DNA from: Lycium barbarum
Lineage: Eukaryota; Streptophyta; Magnoliopsida; Solanales; Solanaceae
Direction of reading: 5' to 3'
Assembly (NCBI RefSeq): GCF_019175385.1
Contig: NC_083339.1
Span: 81,022,120-81,086,119 of the forward strand
DNA length: 64,000 nucleotides
Under the pieces are notes generated by a model. It saw only the letters and a list, made by a program, of their open reading frames with translations. It was not told the DNA's origin and did no database searches. The position numbers and the translations under genes are program-made. Each line of letters opens with the position of its first letter. Within the stretch, counting starts at the first letter, position 1. Of this stretch, positions 24,787-38,187 are shown in pieces.

Positions 24787-24822
24787 AACATTCGAGGATG
24801 AATGTTCCTATGGGGGGAAGGA
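24787..24822 (+). other. Polypurine tract and inverted repeat, interior A
   Basis: AACATTC (24787-24793) and GAATGTT (24800-24806) form the PPT-side inverted repeat. The tract ATGGGGGGAAGGA abuts the LTR2 start TGTTACATCCC at 24823. Confidence 0.85.
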
Positions 24823-25270
24823 TGTTACATCCCGTACTTCTGAAGAAGCACTTATTAAATTTAAGCGTAAGTATGTCGAGTTATGGCTAAGTAAAATGAC
24901 TTTGAAAGGTATGAAGCGAAGCATTATTAAGTATATTTTATGAGTAAAGGATGTATATAAGGAATATCGGAAGATCCTATAAGGAAATAAGTAGAAGAAA
25001 TTGAGTAGTATGACTTTGGAGAAAACATGGGCAAGGTTTCGTACGATAATTCTGGTCCAACTTGGGGAAGGAATATCTTTTAGAGAGGAGTTTTGAGGTG
25101 AAACCAAAGCCTAAAATGAAGTTCGTCGAGTCTAGTTTCAAACGCAAAAAACTTCTCGTTGATAGGACATCGGAGCAGAGAATTATGAACGTTATAAGTT
25201 CGGCTGACAGAACGGAAACGCGTGCTACAGTATTGCTACAGTAACCGGCCTGCTACCCGAATTTGGACCA

Positions 25271-25290
25271 ATATAAAAGGGGCTTGCCCC
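25271..25290 (+). promoter_or_regulatory. TATA box and GGGGC/GCCCC hairpin of LTR2
   Basis: ATATAAAAGGGGCTTGCCCC is a clear TATA box joined to a perfect 5-bp stem with a two-base loop. The same pair occurs in LTR1 (about 18338), LTR3 (about 32302) and, with changed bases, in element I (44050, 49427). The transcript probably starts ~30 bases downstream. Confidence 0.7.
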
Positions 25291-26150
25291 CTATTTTTTC
25301 AGACCAACCTCTTCCAAATTATTCCAAAATCCTCTAGAATGTTCCCCAACTCCCAATCCCAAATTTCAAGCCTAAATCAGCTATAATTCCCAAATTTCGG
25401 TCCAGGCAACATATAGTTGCGAGTATAGAATCGTATAGAGACGCATGTGATTCAAGTTTAAGGTGAAAAAAGTGAAGATATAGCGATATTATCAGGATTA
25501 AGGTATGAATCTCCTATTATTAATGTTAATTTTGGTTTATTTATGGAGATAGAACCGTTAAATAGCTATATAATAATATTATTGGTGGAGATGTAGATAA
25601 ATATTATATGGGAGGCTTTATGGAGTATTTGGCATTTAGAATAACATGGTTGATGTTGGTCTTGTTGTTGTTATTGTTTGTAACTGAATTGTAATTTCTG
25701 GCTTGGCATATAAATAGGGGAAATGTTGCCTGAATTTTGGCAGAATTTAAAAGGGATTAATTTAAGGGCTTAAGGTAAGCGTATGATAACGGTCTTAAAA
25801 GTAGTATTGATTTTCTTAAATATAGATTGACGAGCTTGGAAAGACAAGCGTGCAGTAGTTAGAGTTAAGGCGACAAGAAAGGTATGTTAAGGTTTTACCT
25901 TTTTTTCATTTTGGCATGATCCTATGACATGAGCAAACAACGAGTAATCGAGTCTCCATATTACTCTACTCTTAGAATTACTAGGAGTATCTCAATTCTT
26001 GATGATCCTATACCCCTTGTTTTGATTGTTCCTTCTGTTCATGGGTCCTAAGTTTTATGTCACGATTATGTTAGTTCACATTCATATAATGCATTCATTT
26101 ACATATATGCATATTGACCCGTGACCAGAAGGCGTTATATACGCGTATAT

Positions 26151-26251
<101 letters not shown>

Positions 26252-27226
26252 GGAATGGGGATATGGGCAAGGCGTTATATACGCATTACCACCTAATCAG
26301 CTGGTGCACAGTGATGATGATTATGATGCTCGAAGGGGCCATTATGCTATTATGCCTGAAGGGGTCATTATGTTATTATGCCCGAAGGGGCCTATATGGG
26401 ATATGGATCAGGTCGTGCGTTCCTCGGCACTATGACCTATGCATAACATACGCCCTCAGAGGCATTTTCAGTAAGCAGATGCATTGATACAGATATGTTC
26501 AGATTGTCAGACATACAGATGCATTCATATAGATATGTTCAGACAGTCAGACATACAGATGTATTCAGTCAGTCAGTTTAGCTCATGATTTTCAGCTTTC
26601 ATTCATGATTCCTATGTGTATATTACTCTTCTTCCCTACATACTTGGTACATTTTTCGGACTGACGTACCTTTTGCGGCGGGGCGCTGCATTCATTCCTA
26701 CAGGTAGAGATCGACATATTGACAGAACTCCTCAGTAGACAGTACTTGACATCCGCTGGTGGTTAGCTCCCTTTTGTTCGGAGTTGCCAGGTCTATGTGG
26801 AGTCTTTCTTTTTTGCTTATGGACGATGGGTGAGCCGGAGCCTTGTCCTGACCATGACTCAGTTATGCTTCTTTAGAGGCTTGTAGACACATGTACAGTA
26901 CAGTCAGTTCGTTCGTGGCCCTGCGGCCTATCATTTGATTCATAATTACTTATGAGAGCCATTTCAGCTCGTACAGTGGTTTGAGAAGTTCTCATATATT
27001 CCATGAGGCGGCCGGACCACATACAGTTAGGTTTTGTCTCTTGAGGAGGTGGCCAGACCGCAGAGAGTTATATGTATATATTTGTGTTGGGATTTTTCTG
27101 AGTGCAGGTGGCCACTTTAGGCCTATCCACGTTCTTAGCTAAATGTAAGTTTAAATATTGGTTCGCCCGGTCCAGGAAGGCACCAGGTGCCGGTCACGGC
27201 CCTCCAGATTTGGGGCATGACAAACT

Positions 27227-27319
27227 TAGTATCAGAGCAGTTCTGTCCTAGGGTTGTCTACAAGCCGTGTCTAGTAGAGTCTTGTTTATGGTGTGTTGCG
27301 CGCCACTTTTATAAACAGG
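27227..27319 (+). other. Mutated primer-binding site and leader stem-loop, interior B
   Basis: The PBS reads TAGTATCAGAGCAG, with a G-to-A change at the second base. CTTGTTTAT (27281-27289) pairs with ATAAACAGG (27311-27319). The loop contains the palindrome GCGCGC, where interior A has GCACGC. Confidence 0.7.
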
Positions 27320-30300
27320 AAGCTACAGGGCATTTAGGATGGTTACTCTTCTTTTTTATCTTAGATCGTGATCTAGAGCTAAGCCATAGGATATGAAGTC
27401 CCTATTTCTAACCCTAAATATTTTGGGTTATGGATGAGCAATTGATTATACAGCTTGGAGAAATTGATGAGAATTGAAGTTTGTTGACCCGAAAGGTATT
27501 TTCCCTACTTTATTGATATTGATGTATATGGCCGACTAGTACATGAGCGGGATGCCATTTGTATTTGTGATTGCCCTGCGAGACATTAGATGTGTTTTCT
27601 GGGTTATGTGCAGGGTTGAGATAGTAAGAATTATAGAGGAAACTATGCCAAAATTTTTACAAATTGAATTGTTTGAATGTCTATGCCATAGAGAAAGAGT
27701 AAAGGGAAATGTCATCACCAGACGTTTCGCAAGCTATGAGTGAGAAAACAGTTATGAGACACTTTTAAATAGGAGTTTTAAAATGATTCTAATTTGAATT
27801 AAGGGATGAACCTAGGAGGAAAGGTAATTAGTAGTTAGAGGAACTGGAATGAGTTGCATTCAAGATTTTAGAAGACTGAGGCTCATTGAAGATATAGGGA
27901 AAGCGGACCTTAAGGACTCAGAAACAGTATTACAATTCATAGATTGACAAGTAAGAGATAACGAAGAGATATTGATAAGGAAAAAAGAAGTTAATGAATA
28001 GGGGAAGGCTTCATTTTAGAAGTATGTATATATAGGATCAGGACGGGTTGATAATAGACATATGGACTTGTTTTATTGAAACTTCCCTATATGATGTAAG
28101 TTTTACTTGGGATTCAGAAGTTACCAGTTATTTAACTTCAAGGGGACTCTGAGTATTTGATAGTTGGTACTTTTCTGAGAATCATTATGACCAAGTTACT
28201 TCTATACTAATGACGACCTCGGACCCAGGAATGAGAAGTGGTTATGTAAGCTGGGCTACAACTATGATTGTCTTCTGGATTATTTATATAATTCCTAATG
28301 TGCAATGTTGTTTACTGATTAAAGAAATAAAGATCATACCAACTTCAGGCAATAGTTAATCCTTATGAGAAGGTTTCACCTTGATTTTTGTTTTAGACGA
28401 ATGTTGTGAAGGTCACTTGATGGTTGACAAATAAGAGCGATGTTGGATTATGAAAAAAAAAGTAGAGTAGGTGTTTGAGTGAATATTATTCATTAAGGAT
28501 ATATCGCCAGAAACTCATAATCAGGACTTAGAAAAATATGCTAAGAAGTGTTACAAATTCAGGCATGCGAAAGGTATGAGAAATCAGAATAGCTGAGGGA
28601 AATTAGGAGCCTACGACCCTTACGATTAGAATTCAAAATGATTGTAAGGTTGGAGTCTGGCTAGCTGGTCAAAAAGAGAGGAGATGTAATAAGTCACAGA
28701 CTCAGGATAGAGTTAAAAAGCAAAGGGGGTATTTTGCAAGTAAGATATTGAAAAGCGACTCAAATGATAAGTCATGTGTTGCTACCTTAAATATTATGTG
28801 TGCCCACGTTAAATATTATGTGTGCCCTTATGATCAATCTTATGATGTGCTAAAGGAATTGATTGGGCTGGATATTAAAGTTAAGGTAGCAAGTGCTATA
28901 GGGAAAATCGAGATTGGTTTCCTTTGAATATTAAAAAATTGATAATCATGATGCAACAATATTAGGGAAAAGAGAAATAGGTATGCATAAGAGTAAGAAG
29001 AAGATTGTGATGCCAAGATAAGAAAGAAACGTATGCAGGAGAATTATGTTCCTAGTAAGGATCGAACAAAGTATCCGAAGGAAGGGTTAAGGCGGCGGTA
29101 GAGACAAAAAGCCATTCGGATAAATTTTTAAGGTAAACGAGCAGGAAGGATAGAGTGTGGCAAAAGGTGATAGAGGGCGAATGCGAAAATCCCGGAAATA
29201 GATTTTGGTAGATCGGACCGAAGTATAATAACGATGGATATGGATGTAACCTGAGGAAGAATAATCAGATTTTATAAAAAGTGTCAAGGGATTTCTGACT
29301 CTTATGGTATACCCTGAGGGGTAAATATGAAGCCATATTGATACGCTCACCTAGAAAATGGAAAAGCGCCCCAAGAAATGATCTTTGCAATAGAACGGAT
29401 TTGTACTTATAGTGGAATGTTTTACCGACACCCAGGCAATTATTATTGAATGGCAAATGGGAAAAGGGCGTGTATTGAGTAAAGGGAAATTCAGGGAAAC
29501 TATAAGGATAACAGTAAGAGAAGGTGTTAATGAATTGGTTAATGAAGTGACGCGATTAATAAAGTTGGCAGGTTTGGCCAGAAGCAAGCATTGATGCCAT
29601 AAAACAATGGTCTTGATAGGGACTGCAGAGATACGATACTAACGGAATTAGGATGAATATGCGAGGGATATACATGAATATGAACAAGTTACAACATCGA
29701 AAAGGGAAGTCAAGAAAGGGATGAAAGGAGGAAGAAAAAGATATATTTTATGGGTATTTATGATCAGGACAAGGATCGACAAGATGTTAGAGGAACTATG
29801 ACACCTGACTATGGTATAACCACTCAATAAAGAAGAACTACAGAACAGTATGAGCTGGGCATATGAAAGAGTGGGTCGTGGGAAATAGATGCGATAGTAC
29901 ATTGACTTACAATAATATTGAAAGAAGAAACCAGATTTGGTTGGCTAAAGGATAAGATCAGTGAAAAAGAGGGAAACAGACAAAAGCCTTAAATCGCAAA
30001 GGTAAACAGAGGAAATGAGTATCTAAGAACTTTAGATATCTATGCGACTGATAAACTCAAACAACAAATAGGGTATGTCAGACTATGGGGAAAGACTTAT
30101 CAGGTAAAAAAAGTAAGCGAAGGCCAAGAGTCAAAGAAGAACCTCAAAGGAGGTAATAAAGAGATGACGCGTCTGATTGGAACAAAGCTAGTGACAATGA
30201 ACTCTCATGGAATGACCAAAATAATGGTTCTTCTAGGAAAGAAATGTCTATGGTTGAAAACTGCAGACAAAGGAAAGAGTGAAATGATTTGAATTCGCTG

Positions 30301-31802
30301 CATGATAAGGAGCCTGGTTCCCATTTAGGAAAATTTCCAAATCTATCCCTAATTTATTTGTTGGATTAAAGGATTAACAACCTTAAGAATAAATTGAAAG
30401 AAAATGATCCTTGAAGAAGAGATTTGAGATACTCTTGAAGTAGGTACAATAATTACTGATAGCCAGACCAAGCATAAGAAGCCTTATCAAGAATATGAGA
30501 GAATCAAGTAAAGTGTATGGATGAAATGAAATTTCGGCGTGACATTAGCTGGAAGACAAAATACCGCAAGGATCGATTCAGTTGCCACAGGAAAGCAAGG
30601 GATACTACATTACCAGTTTCTGAGGTTATCTTTAAGGGGGGAAGAATAAGTTAAATCCCAAGAAGATGAGGGCACGGAACAACTGTGAAGCGTAAGAAGG
30701 CTACGTGGAGATCAAAAGAAAAAAGGATTTCTGGTATGTTGGGATAAAAGGGAAGATAAGACCAAAATTGGATAAAATTATATGACAAGTATTGGGTAAA
30801 CGAGTATATGAGGATGTAAATGACAGAAGTCGAAGAGACAACGAGGATGATAAAGTATGAGGAGTTAGTGGGCAGACGAGTGATATGAAAAAGAGATAAC
30901 CGTGAGTACGAACATAACTTTTACCCACAAAAGGAGGAGAATAGTACCAAAGAATTGATTGGGCAAGGAATTCGGTGAACTCGGGAATACACCCATTGAT
31001 AGCAAATCAACAATCGTCAAGAAACACCAACGGAATTGTGAAACCATGAATATAGAGTCTACATGTACGCGAGGACGATCAGCTAGCAATTGCACAAGAA
31101 AGAACTATATCTGTTAAGAAGAAACCATGTCATTGCTCATACAAAGGAACCAAGGAATCCAAGGAAGATTAATCGTCAGAAATTGAGGCGCTCCAGTGTA
31201 AAGAATTATCGAGTTCTACTGCAGTAAGACTGGAAATGCCATAGATTCAGTGTAAGAAAACCTAAAAGGGGTAAGGAATATTAACTAGTTGAGCAGAATC
31301 AATCAGTGCTGACACAACTGAACGGTATGCCGACGAGAGATAGAGTAACATTTCAGCAGAAGAGCTCACAATACAACTGGCGATCAACTGGGAAATAAAA
31401 AGTAAAGCTCAGAGTATTTTAGGAACTCTTGGTGATGATAATTAAACATCAGGTTGATCGCTATGTATATGAATGATGGGGTTAATAGATACGTTATCGA
31501 AAATCATCAACAGAATATGAGGGAATATTAAATGGACCATAAGTAGAAAGGTTTCAACCCCGAAATGAATAAAGGAGGACTGTCATTTCAGGAAAATGAT
31601 GCAGCGTCATAAGTCAATAAATTATAGTTGCGATTTATTAATCTAAGGTGTATAGCCTCCAAGGAACCGTGAAGAGGATCATAAGTTGCATAAATCGAAT
31701 AAGTTCAGCTCTGAATGTGTGAGTAAGACTACAAGTAAGTCGAGTCAATACGAGCAAACACCGATAAGAATATTAATAGCAACGTCAGAATGAACTCTAT
31801 TT

Positions 31803-31845
31803 TAACATTCGATGACATATGTTCCTATGGGGGGGGGGGGGGGGA
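31803..31845 (+). other. Polypurine tract of interior B, expanded to 16 G
   Basis: The inverted repeat has decayed to AACATTCGATGACATATGTT. The tract is an uninterrupted G16 run (31829-31844), compared with GGGGGGAAGG in interior A. Confidence 0.85.
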
Positions 31846-33763
31846 TGTTACATCCCGTACTTCTGAAGAAACACTTGTTAAATTTAAGCGTAAGTATGTC
31901 GAGCTATGGCTAAGTAAAATAACGTTGGAAGATATGAAGCGAAGCATTATTAAGTATATTTTATGAGTAAAGGATTTATATAAGGAATATCGGAAGATCC
32001 TATAAGGAAATGAGTAGAAGAAATTGAGTAGTATGACTTTCGAGAAAAGATGGGCATGGTTTCGTACGATAATTCTGGTCCAACTTGGGGAAGGAAAAGC
32101 TTTTAGAGTATGAGGAGTTTTGAGGTGAAACAAAATCCTAAAATGAAGTTCGTCGAGTCTAGTTTCCAACGCAATAAACCGCTCATTTATAGGACATTGG
32201 AGTAGTGAATTATAGATGTTACAATTTCGGCTGACAGAACAGAAACGCGTGCTAAATTTCCCCAATTTCGGCTGCTACAGTACTGCCACCCGAATTTGAA
32301 CCAATATAAAAGGGGCTTTCCCCCTATTTTTTCAGCCAAACGTCTTCCAAATTATTCCAAAATCCTCTAGAAAGTTCCCGAACTCCCAATCCCAAATTTC
32401 AAGCTTAAATCAGCTATAATTCCCAAATTTCGGTCCAGGCAACGTATAATTGCTAGTATAGAATCGTATAGCGACGCGTGTGGTTCAATTTTAAGGTGAA
32501 AAAAGTAATGATATAGTGATATTATCAGGATTAAGGTATGAATCTCCTATTATTAATGTTAATTTCTGTTTATTTATGGAGATAGAACCGTTAAATACCT
32601 GTATATTAATATTATTGGTGGAGATGTAGATAAATATTATATGGGAACTTTTATGGAGTATTTGGCATTGAGAATAACATGGTTGATGTTGGTCTTGTTG
32701 TTGTTATTGTTGGTTACTGAATTATAATTTCGGGCTAGGCATATAAACAGGGGAGATGCTGCCCGAATTTTGGCAGAATTTAAAAGGGATTAATTTAAGG
32801 GCTTAAGGTAAGCGTATGATAACGATCCTAATAGTAGTATTAATTTTCTTAAATATAGATTGACGAGCTTGGAAAGACAAGCGTGCAGTAGTTAGAGTAA
32901 GAGGCCATTATGTTATTATGCCCGAAGAGGCCTATATGGGATATGGATCGGGCTGTACGTTCCTCGGCACTATGACCTATGCATAACATACGCCCTCAGA
33001 GGCATTTTCAATAAGCAGATGCATTCATACAGGTATGTTCGGATAGTCAGACATATAGATGCATTCATACAGATATGTTCAGACAGTCAGACATACAGAT
33101 GTATTTAGTTAGTAAGTTTAGCTCATGATTTTCAAATTTCATTCATGACTCCTATGTGTATGTTACTCTTCTGCCCTAAATACTCGATATATTTTTCGTA
33201 TTGACGTCCCTTTTGCTGCGGTGCGCTGCATTCACGCCTGCAGGTAGAGATTGACAGATTGACAGAACTCCTCAGTAGACATAACTTGACAGCCACTGGT
33301 GGTTAGCTCCCTTTTATTCGGAGTTGCCAGGTCTATGTGGAGTCTTTCTTTTGTGTTTATGGACAACGGGTGAGCCGGAGCCTTGTCCTTCCCATGACTC
33401 AATTATGCTTCTTTAGAGGCTTGTAGACACATGTACAGTACAATCAGTCAGTTCGTGGCCCTGTAGCCCATCCTTTGATGCATAGTTACTTATTAGAGCC
33501 GTTTCGGATCGTACAGTGGTTTGACCAGCTTCGCATATATTCCATGAGGCGGCCGGACCGCATACAGTTAGGTTTTGTTTCTTGAGGAGGCGGCCAGACC
33601 GCAGAGAGTTATATGTATATATCTGTGTTGGGATTTTTCTGAGTGCAGGTGGCCACTTTAGGCCTATCCACGTTCTTAGCTAAATGTAAGTTTAAATGTT
33701 GGTTCGCCCGGTCCAGGTAGGCACCGGGTGCCGGTCACGGCCCTCTAGATTTGGGGCGTGACA
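31846..33763 (+). repeat. LTR3 of array E, with internal deletion
   Basis: It begins TGTTACATCCC and ends GGGGCGTGACA. At about 32905 it jumps from sequence matching LTR2 ~25868 to sequence matching ~26360, removing the second donor-like segment, the TA run and one repeat unit. The donor-like AAG|GTATG at 32536 is kept. Confidence 0.88.
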
Positions 33764-34069
33764 TGAAGACTCTTCTTTTATTATGTCTTTATTTCCGTCT
33801 TCAGACATGGTTTTGAGACAATTGATGTATTACTATAATTCAGACTTTTACTATTTAGTTAGATGCTCTTGTATGACCAGACCAGATACTAGGGTGTGTT
33901 TAGTTACTTTCGCATCTTCTTATATCATTATTGTAAGACTTACGTTATTTCATCTTCTTCCGCTTATTTATTTATTTATTCTTGTTTTTATGGTGGTTGG
34001 GATAAGGGTTCTCTTATCGAGGTGGGAAAGGTAGGTGCCCGTGCGGTTTAGTGAAATTGGGTCGTGACA
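33764..34069 (+). repeat. 3' fragment of an unrelated LTR
   Basis: These ~300 bases are T-rich and end GTAGGTGCCCGTGCGGTTTA then GGGTCGTGACA, the usual 3' terminus of plant LTRs. There is no homology with array E. No primer-binding site follows. It is probably a truncated LTR trapped between E and the Athila element. Confidence 0.5.
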
Positions 34070-34073
34070 TAAG

Positions 34074-34463
34074 TGAACTTTGTGTAAATATGCCAAGCCC
34101 GCGACGCGGGTCCAACACGAATTTGGTAATCTTCTAATACCTTGTTTTCACTTCAAGTCCCCATGACGTGGGGCCAACACATGGATTGCACCACACGACG
34201 CGGGGGTAGCACATTTTCTGCCTCCAGTCGACTTCATCAGTTCCAAACATCAGGCCTTTTATCTCATCACCTCGAGTAAGCGTCATTTGTCCCAAAATCA
34301 ACCAAAATTTCCCAATTTATTATTGTTTGTCCTCGTTATACCTGAATACACAAAATATACCAATATAAGTGCAAATACAACTATTTCAACATACAATTAG
34401 CGATTAAAGTCTTAAGAACGAGAGGTAAAGTGACACTAAACATACATATTTGTGCAAATATCA
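34074..34463 (-). repeat. 3' LTR of the Athila element, probably truncated
   Basis: On the minus strand the LTR starts TGATATTTGCAC at 34463, right after AAGTGGGGGTGG. It contains GTGTTGGACCCGCGTCGCGG near 34110 and a related unit near 34170-34205. Only about 390 bases remain before unrelated LTR sequence at 34069. Since Athila LTRs are usually longer, the distal part is probably lost. The terminal bases GTTCA could also be a true end. Confidence 0.6.
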
Positions 34464-36260
34464 CCACCCCCACTTAGACTTTGTTCGTCCTCGAGCGAAC
34501 ATTGATCAACACCAAACTACACTTCACGCCCAGTCATTCAAACAGGTCTGCAACGGGCTTCGACTAATATGGATAATTCACAAAAAATGTTTCAAAACCC
34601 AACAATGAGAAAATATTTCTGAAAGTCATGCCAAAGATAAAATACCCTTATTTTCAGTACAAACAACCACTATCTCAAAAACACTTCACTTTTAGGACAC
34701 TTAACTCAATCGACACCACTTTAAAACATATAAGCAAGCTCTTCAAGAAATCAACACTTCACTACTCTATTGCCAATTATGTGCCCTCACCGAAAGAGAG
34801 TTGTCCATATCTCACATTAATCACATATATTTTTATATCAATGGACATAGAATCAACAAATACACTCACTCTCTCAAAGAATATCACTTGCTAAATACGA
34901 CATACCATAAGCTTGCCCATAGTCTAACCACTCTAATAATAAGGTAGGAAATATTTGGATAATAGTAGCTAGCCTCCCTAAGTACTTTAATACATATACA
35001 CTTATCATTTTGCACAATTTCTTCACTAGCCATTAATCAACACTAACCAACATTCAAACTTCTCCCTGTTCGTCCCTTTTTCTTCTTCATTATTTAGGCA
35101 CCATTCTTTAATATAACACAAGTTAGAAGGGAAACCTTTCTTGCTAAGTACTCTGTATTTTTTTATGGACAATTCCCAACTAACAAGTGAGTTTGTTCTT
35201 TCCATTTGGTGCTCCCGTACACTTCCTAGATTTCAATCAACAACCAATCCCCCTTTTTATTCACTTCCCAACTCCCATTACATATTTTAATCATTAAAGT
35301 GCTCATGGAGTATTTTGGATTAAAAAAAAATCAAGCTAAGTAAAACGAAGGGGTACGGGCTAATTAATTGGTATCAAAGAAAAGGCTAAAGGCTCAAAGG
35401 GGCTAACTAGGGTTATATTTACATGTTGGTAGGGTAAACACTTTAGGCTTTTTAGTTACTAATCAAGGAAATGCCTCTATCACTTCCTATGTTCACCCAA
35501 ACTTCATTTCATTTCACGAACACACGGGGCAGGTTCTAGATATCAATATCAAGTATGGATAAAATAGCAAAAAACTTACACACACAATCAACACAAGAGG
35601 GATCCGGTTGTCCCTCGAATCAAGCAACAATAAATCAACATTGTCAAGTGGGTCATGCATTGAGTCAAACAAATCCAATTTTTAGGTGTTTCGAGAAAAG
35701 TGATGCAATTTCAAGGCATGCTTTCAATTTAAAAATCAAGAGTCGCTCATGTGCCAATATGTCGCCTAGCCCGGGCACCTAGCATTTGAATGTTCCTATC
35801 GTAAGGACTAATTTTCCCTCAAGCAGGTTATCATCCACCCGTCATCAGGAAAATCCCTTTCTACGACTAAAAAGAAAAATCTAATTATGCCCTATTCAAA
35901 GCCTCCCCCCCCCCCCCTCCCGGGAAAGAACCGAGGCCATAAAAAAACTAAAGGGGGTGGATGATGAATGCCTACTAATGAGGAACTTAAGAAGTTATCA
36001 AAGAAAAATAAGGGAAATAAAAATCTTTTTGAAAATTTTCAACTTTTTCTATTTTTTTCCGACACTGAGACTCAAAACTAGCAAAAACAAATAATCCTAA
36101 GGCATATACTAGTCATCATCCGCAACCTCAAAATGTTGTTACACATCCAGGGACATATTTCTCACCCTACACTTAAAATCATGCAATGCTCTCAGGCATA
36201 TAGTTTGAAAAAAAATAAAAGCAAGTAAGGCAAGAAATTCTCCCTGGGGCCCATTAGGGC
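34464..36260 (-). other. Athila polypurine tract and long 3' non-coding region
   Basis: The PPT is AAGTGGGGGTGG (34464-34475), preceded on the minus strand by GTTCGCTCGAGGACGAACAAAG, which contains a GTTCG/CGAAC inverted repeat. From there to the third-ORF stop at 36261 there are 1.8 kb without a recognisable gene. It holds a C12-14 run (35906-35919) and A-rich stretches. A long 3' non-coding region is normal for Athila elements. Confidence 0.6.
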
Positions 36261-37541
36261 CTAGTCATCCTCATCAAAATCATCAGTCTCGCCATCCTCA
36301 AGCTTGGCTTCCATCTCAACATCTTCTTCATTCTCTTCCACTGCCATATGTGACTCCACCTTCTCATCAGCGGTGATGTCGGCCTCCATCAAGTCCAATG
36401 AGTTCACATCCTCATCGGCTGATAACCTGGACTCCTCACCCACAAGAGCCTGAGAGTATGGAGTGTGCAGGACCTCAGCAAATTCACCATAGAAGTCCAC
36501 ATCAAATTTCTCGCCCGCGTAAATTTCCATCTTGTATATTTGAGCCAACAAAGTAGACTGATCCGCTCTCTCTTCGGACGGGGTAAGCTGATGCTTTTTA
36601 ATGGGCTCAGGTTCTTTGACATTCGAGATGTCCAATACCTCATCTGGTGCTCGTAAGATCCTATCATGTGGCTTCTGCAAGTTCCCATTAAAGCAAATTA
36701 TGTACGACGTAAGGGTGTTTCCAAAACTCAGTCTCGGAGGTATACCCTCACGAACTTTTTTCATCTCCTGCATTATCAAACGCCCTATGTTGACGGGATG
36801 TCTTGTCATCAGGAAAAAAATAATACACAACCTTTTTTTTTGCACCTCAGAGTAGTGCTCCAGTGGCAATAGGCAGTAGTTTAATAGATACAGCCAAACC
36901 CCGTCTTCTTGGCAGAAATTGCTCATCCTTAAGAACATGTGTCTCCTATACTTGCCCGCATAATGGGCCCAGGAGGCCTTCAAATCAGGGCCACACAACG
37001 TCTCTCGGATGGCATTATAGTCAGGTCGTTTGATGAACTCCTCCAACGGCTTGCTGGGATAATCAGGGAATCCAAGATGTGCACATAACATGGTTCCTGA
37101 GATCAGCACCCGTTCTCCCCTCAGATAAATAGTTGTCGGCCATATACCATCTCGAGGAAATCAGATGTTAGCATAAAACTCAAGTACCACATCAATGTTG
37201 CACGACCCTGGTGATTCAAAGACTTTCACCTATCTCATCTCCACAAGTTTGTTGTAAACATTTCTGAACCTGCGCTCCAAAGTGGATGGGTTTATGTCCC
37301 GCTCATGCATGTACCTGAATACGGGTTTGAATTTTGAATACCAATCCTTTACATGCGCAGTAAGATCTGGCGTAGGTATCCCAGTTGGAGCTCGGGGAAT
37401 GGGTGCACCTAGCTGCTTACCCCTCCGAAGTGGACTTCACTGACTTCTTTGTTTTCGAGGGTTTAGCTCTAGCCCTCTTCGCGCCCTGAGAAGTGGAGGT
37501 GGCAGTAGCTTTTTATTTTCCTCTTAGGTTAACCAGTTTGC
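36261..37541 (-). pseudogene. Third ORF of Athila element ('putative plant transposon protein' type)
   Basis: It lies downstream of pol, where Athila elements carry an env-like ORF. The longest open part is 282 codons from 37109 to the stop at 36261. Upstream, in broken frames, are TSTSQGAKRARAKPSKTKKS, LTAHVKDWYSKFKPVFRYM and VFESPGSCNIDVVLEFYAN, then stops, then IYLRGERVLISGTMLCAHLG. This resembles the 'putative plant transposon protein' domain (PF20167-like), not a typical envelope. I see no signal peptide or membrane segment. The C-terminus is very acidic (EENEEDVEMEAKLEDGETDD). At least one frameshift and two stops precede the open part. The function of the family is unknown. Confidence 0.65.
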
Positions 37542-38187
37542 CTGCAGCACAACACAATACCAAACAAAGAATCCAATTCTGAAACCAAAGCACAACCCCA
37601 CACTTAATTCTTTTTCATGTTTTCAAGTTTAGATTGTGTGGCCCTTTTTCAATTATTTTCTTTCTTTTCAGGCCCTATTCATGGTTATTATCGTTAAAGC
37701 TCCATTGGGATTGAACCAACCCAACACTTACTTCAAACTATATTACCAAAAAAAAAAAAACAAAGAAGTTATCTAATCCTATACTAGAAACAAAAGAAAA
37801 CAAAATCATGGAAAAAAAATCACAAATTCATGTTTTAGGACTTAGGGTTGGTGGTTCATAATTTTCTCAACCCAATCCAAAATTTTAGTCACAACTGATG
37901 TCCAAGGGTTGGTAGTCATATTTCTACTCAAGACTTCACAATTTCACACAAGAATTCATTTAAGCATTTTTACTAACACCTTGTGGGCATAGAATCTTCC
38001 CATTGAGTTTTAAGAAACAATGGTAGGTTAACCCTCCCTTCTATAATGGGAGTCGCTTTCTAGCCCTAGACATCAACAACAATCAATCAATACCAATCCC
38101 CGGCCCAAATTCGCCCAAACCCAACAACCCTAGTTTTGCAACTTCCAATCTTCAAGAACAAGTGAAATAGAAAATATTGTTACTTAC
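37542..38187 (-). other. Intron-like segment upstream of the third ORF
   Basis: On the minus strand a strong donor, AAGAG|GTAAGTAAC, lies at 38187 and an acceptor, TGTTGTGCTGCAG|GC, at 37542. They enclose 646 A/T-rich bases. Joining them puts the leader directly before the third ORF. This is inference from splice-site consensus only. Confidence 0.5.

Larger units (their letters stand above)
20178..24822 (+). other. Interior A of array E (non-coding)
   Basis: These 4.6 kb contain no recognisable gag, pol or env in six frames. Short minus-strand frames are conserved in interior B only because the DNA is conserved, and they carry no motif. The first ~450 bases align with the leader of elements I, A and J. 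The segment around 20520-20612 (TGCAGGGTTGAGATAGTA..., GGAAACTCTGCCAAAATTTT) matches the 3' untranslated region of chromovirus H at about 52400-52475. This suggests gag-pol was lost between leader and 3' UTR. The rest is of unknown origin. Confidence 0.75.
27223..31845 (+). other. Interior B of array E (non-coding)
   Basis: This is a near-identical copy of 20178-24822 along its whole length, with scattered substitutions and small indels and no internal deletion that I could see. Like interior A it has no recognisable retroelement protein. The close similarity supports a recent tandem duplication or recombination between two recent insertions. Confidence 0.8.

Noticed and set aside
34464..36260. 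Gene in the 1.8 kb between the Athila PPT and the third ORF
   Set aside because: Only frames under 90 codons with no motif or conservation were seen.
36261..37109. 282-codon open frame as a host gene
   Set aside because: It lies between Athila integrase and PPT on the same strand, has broken homologous sequence upstream and resembles the 'putative plant transposon protein' family.
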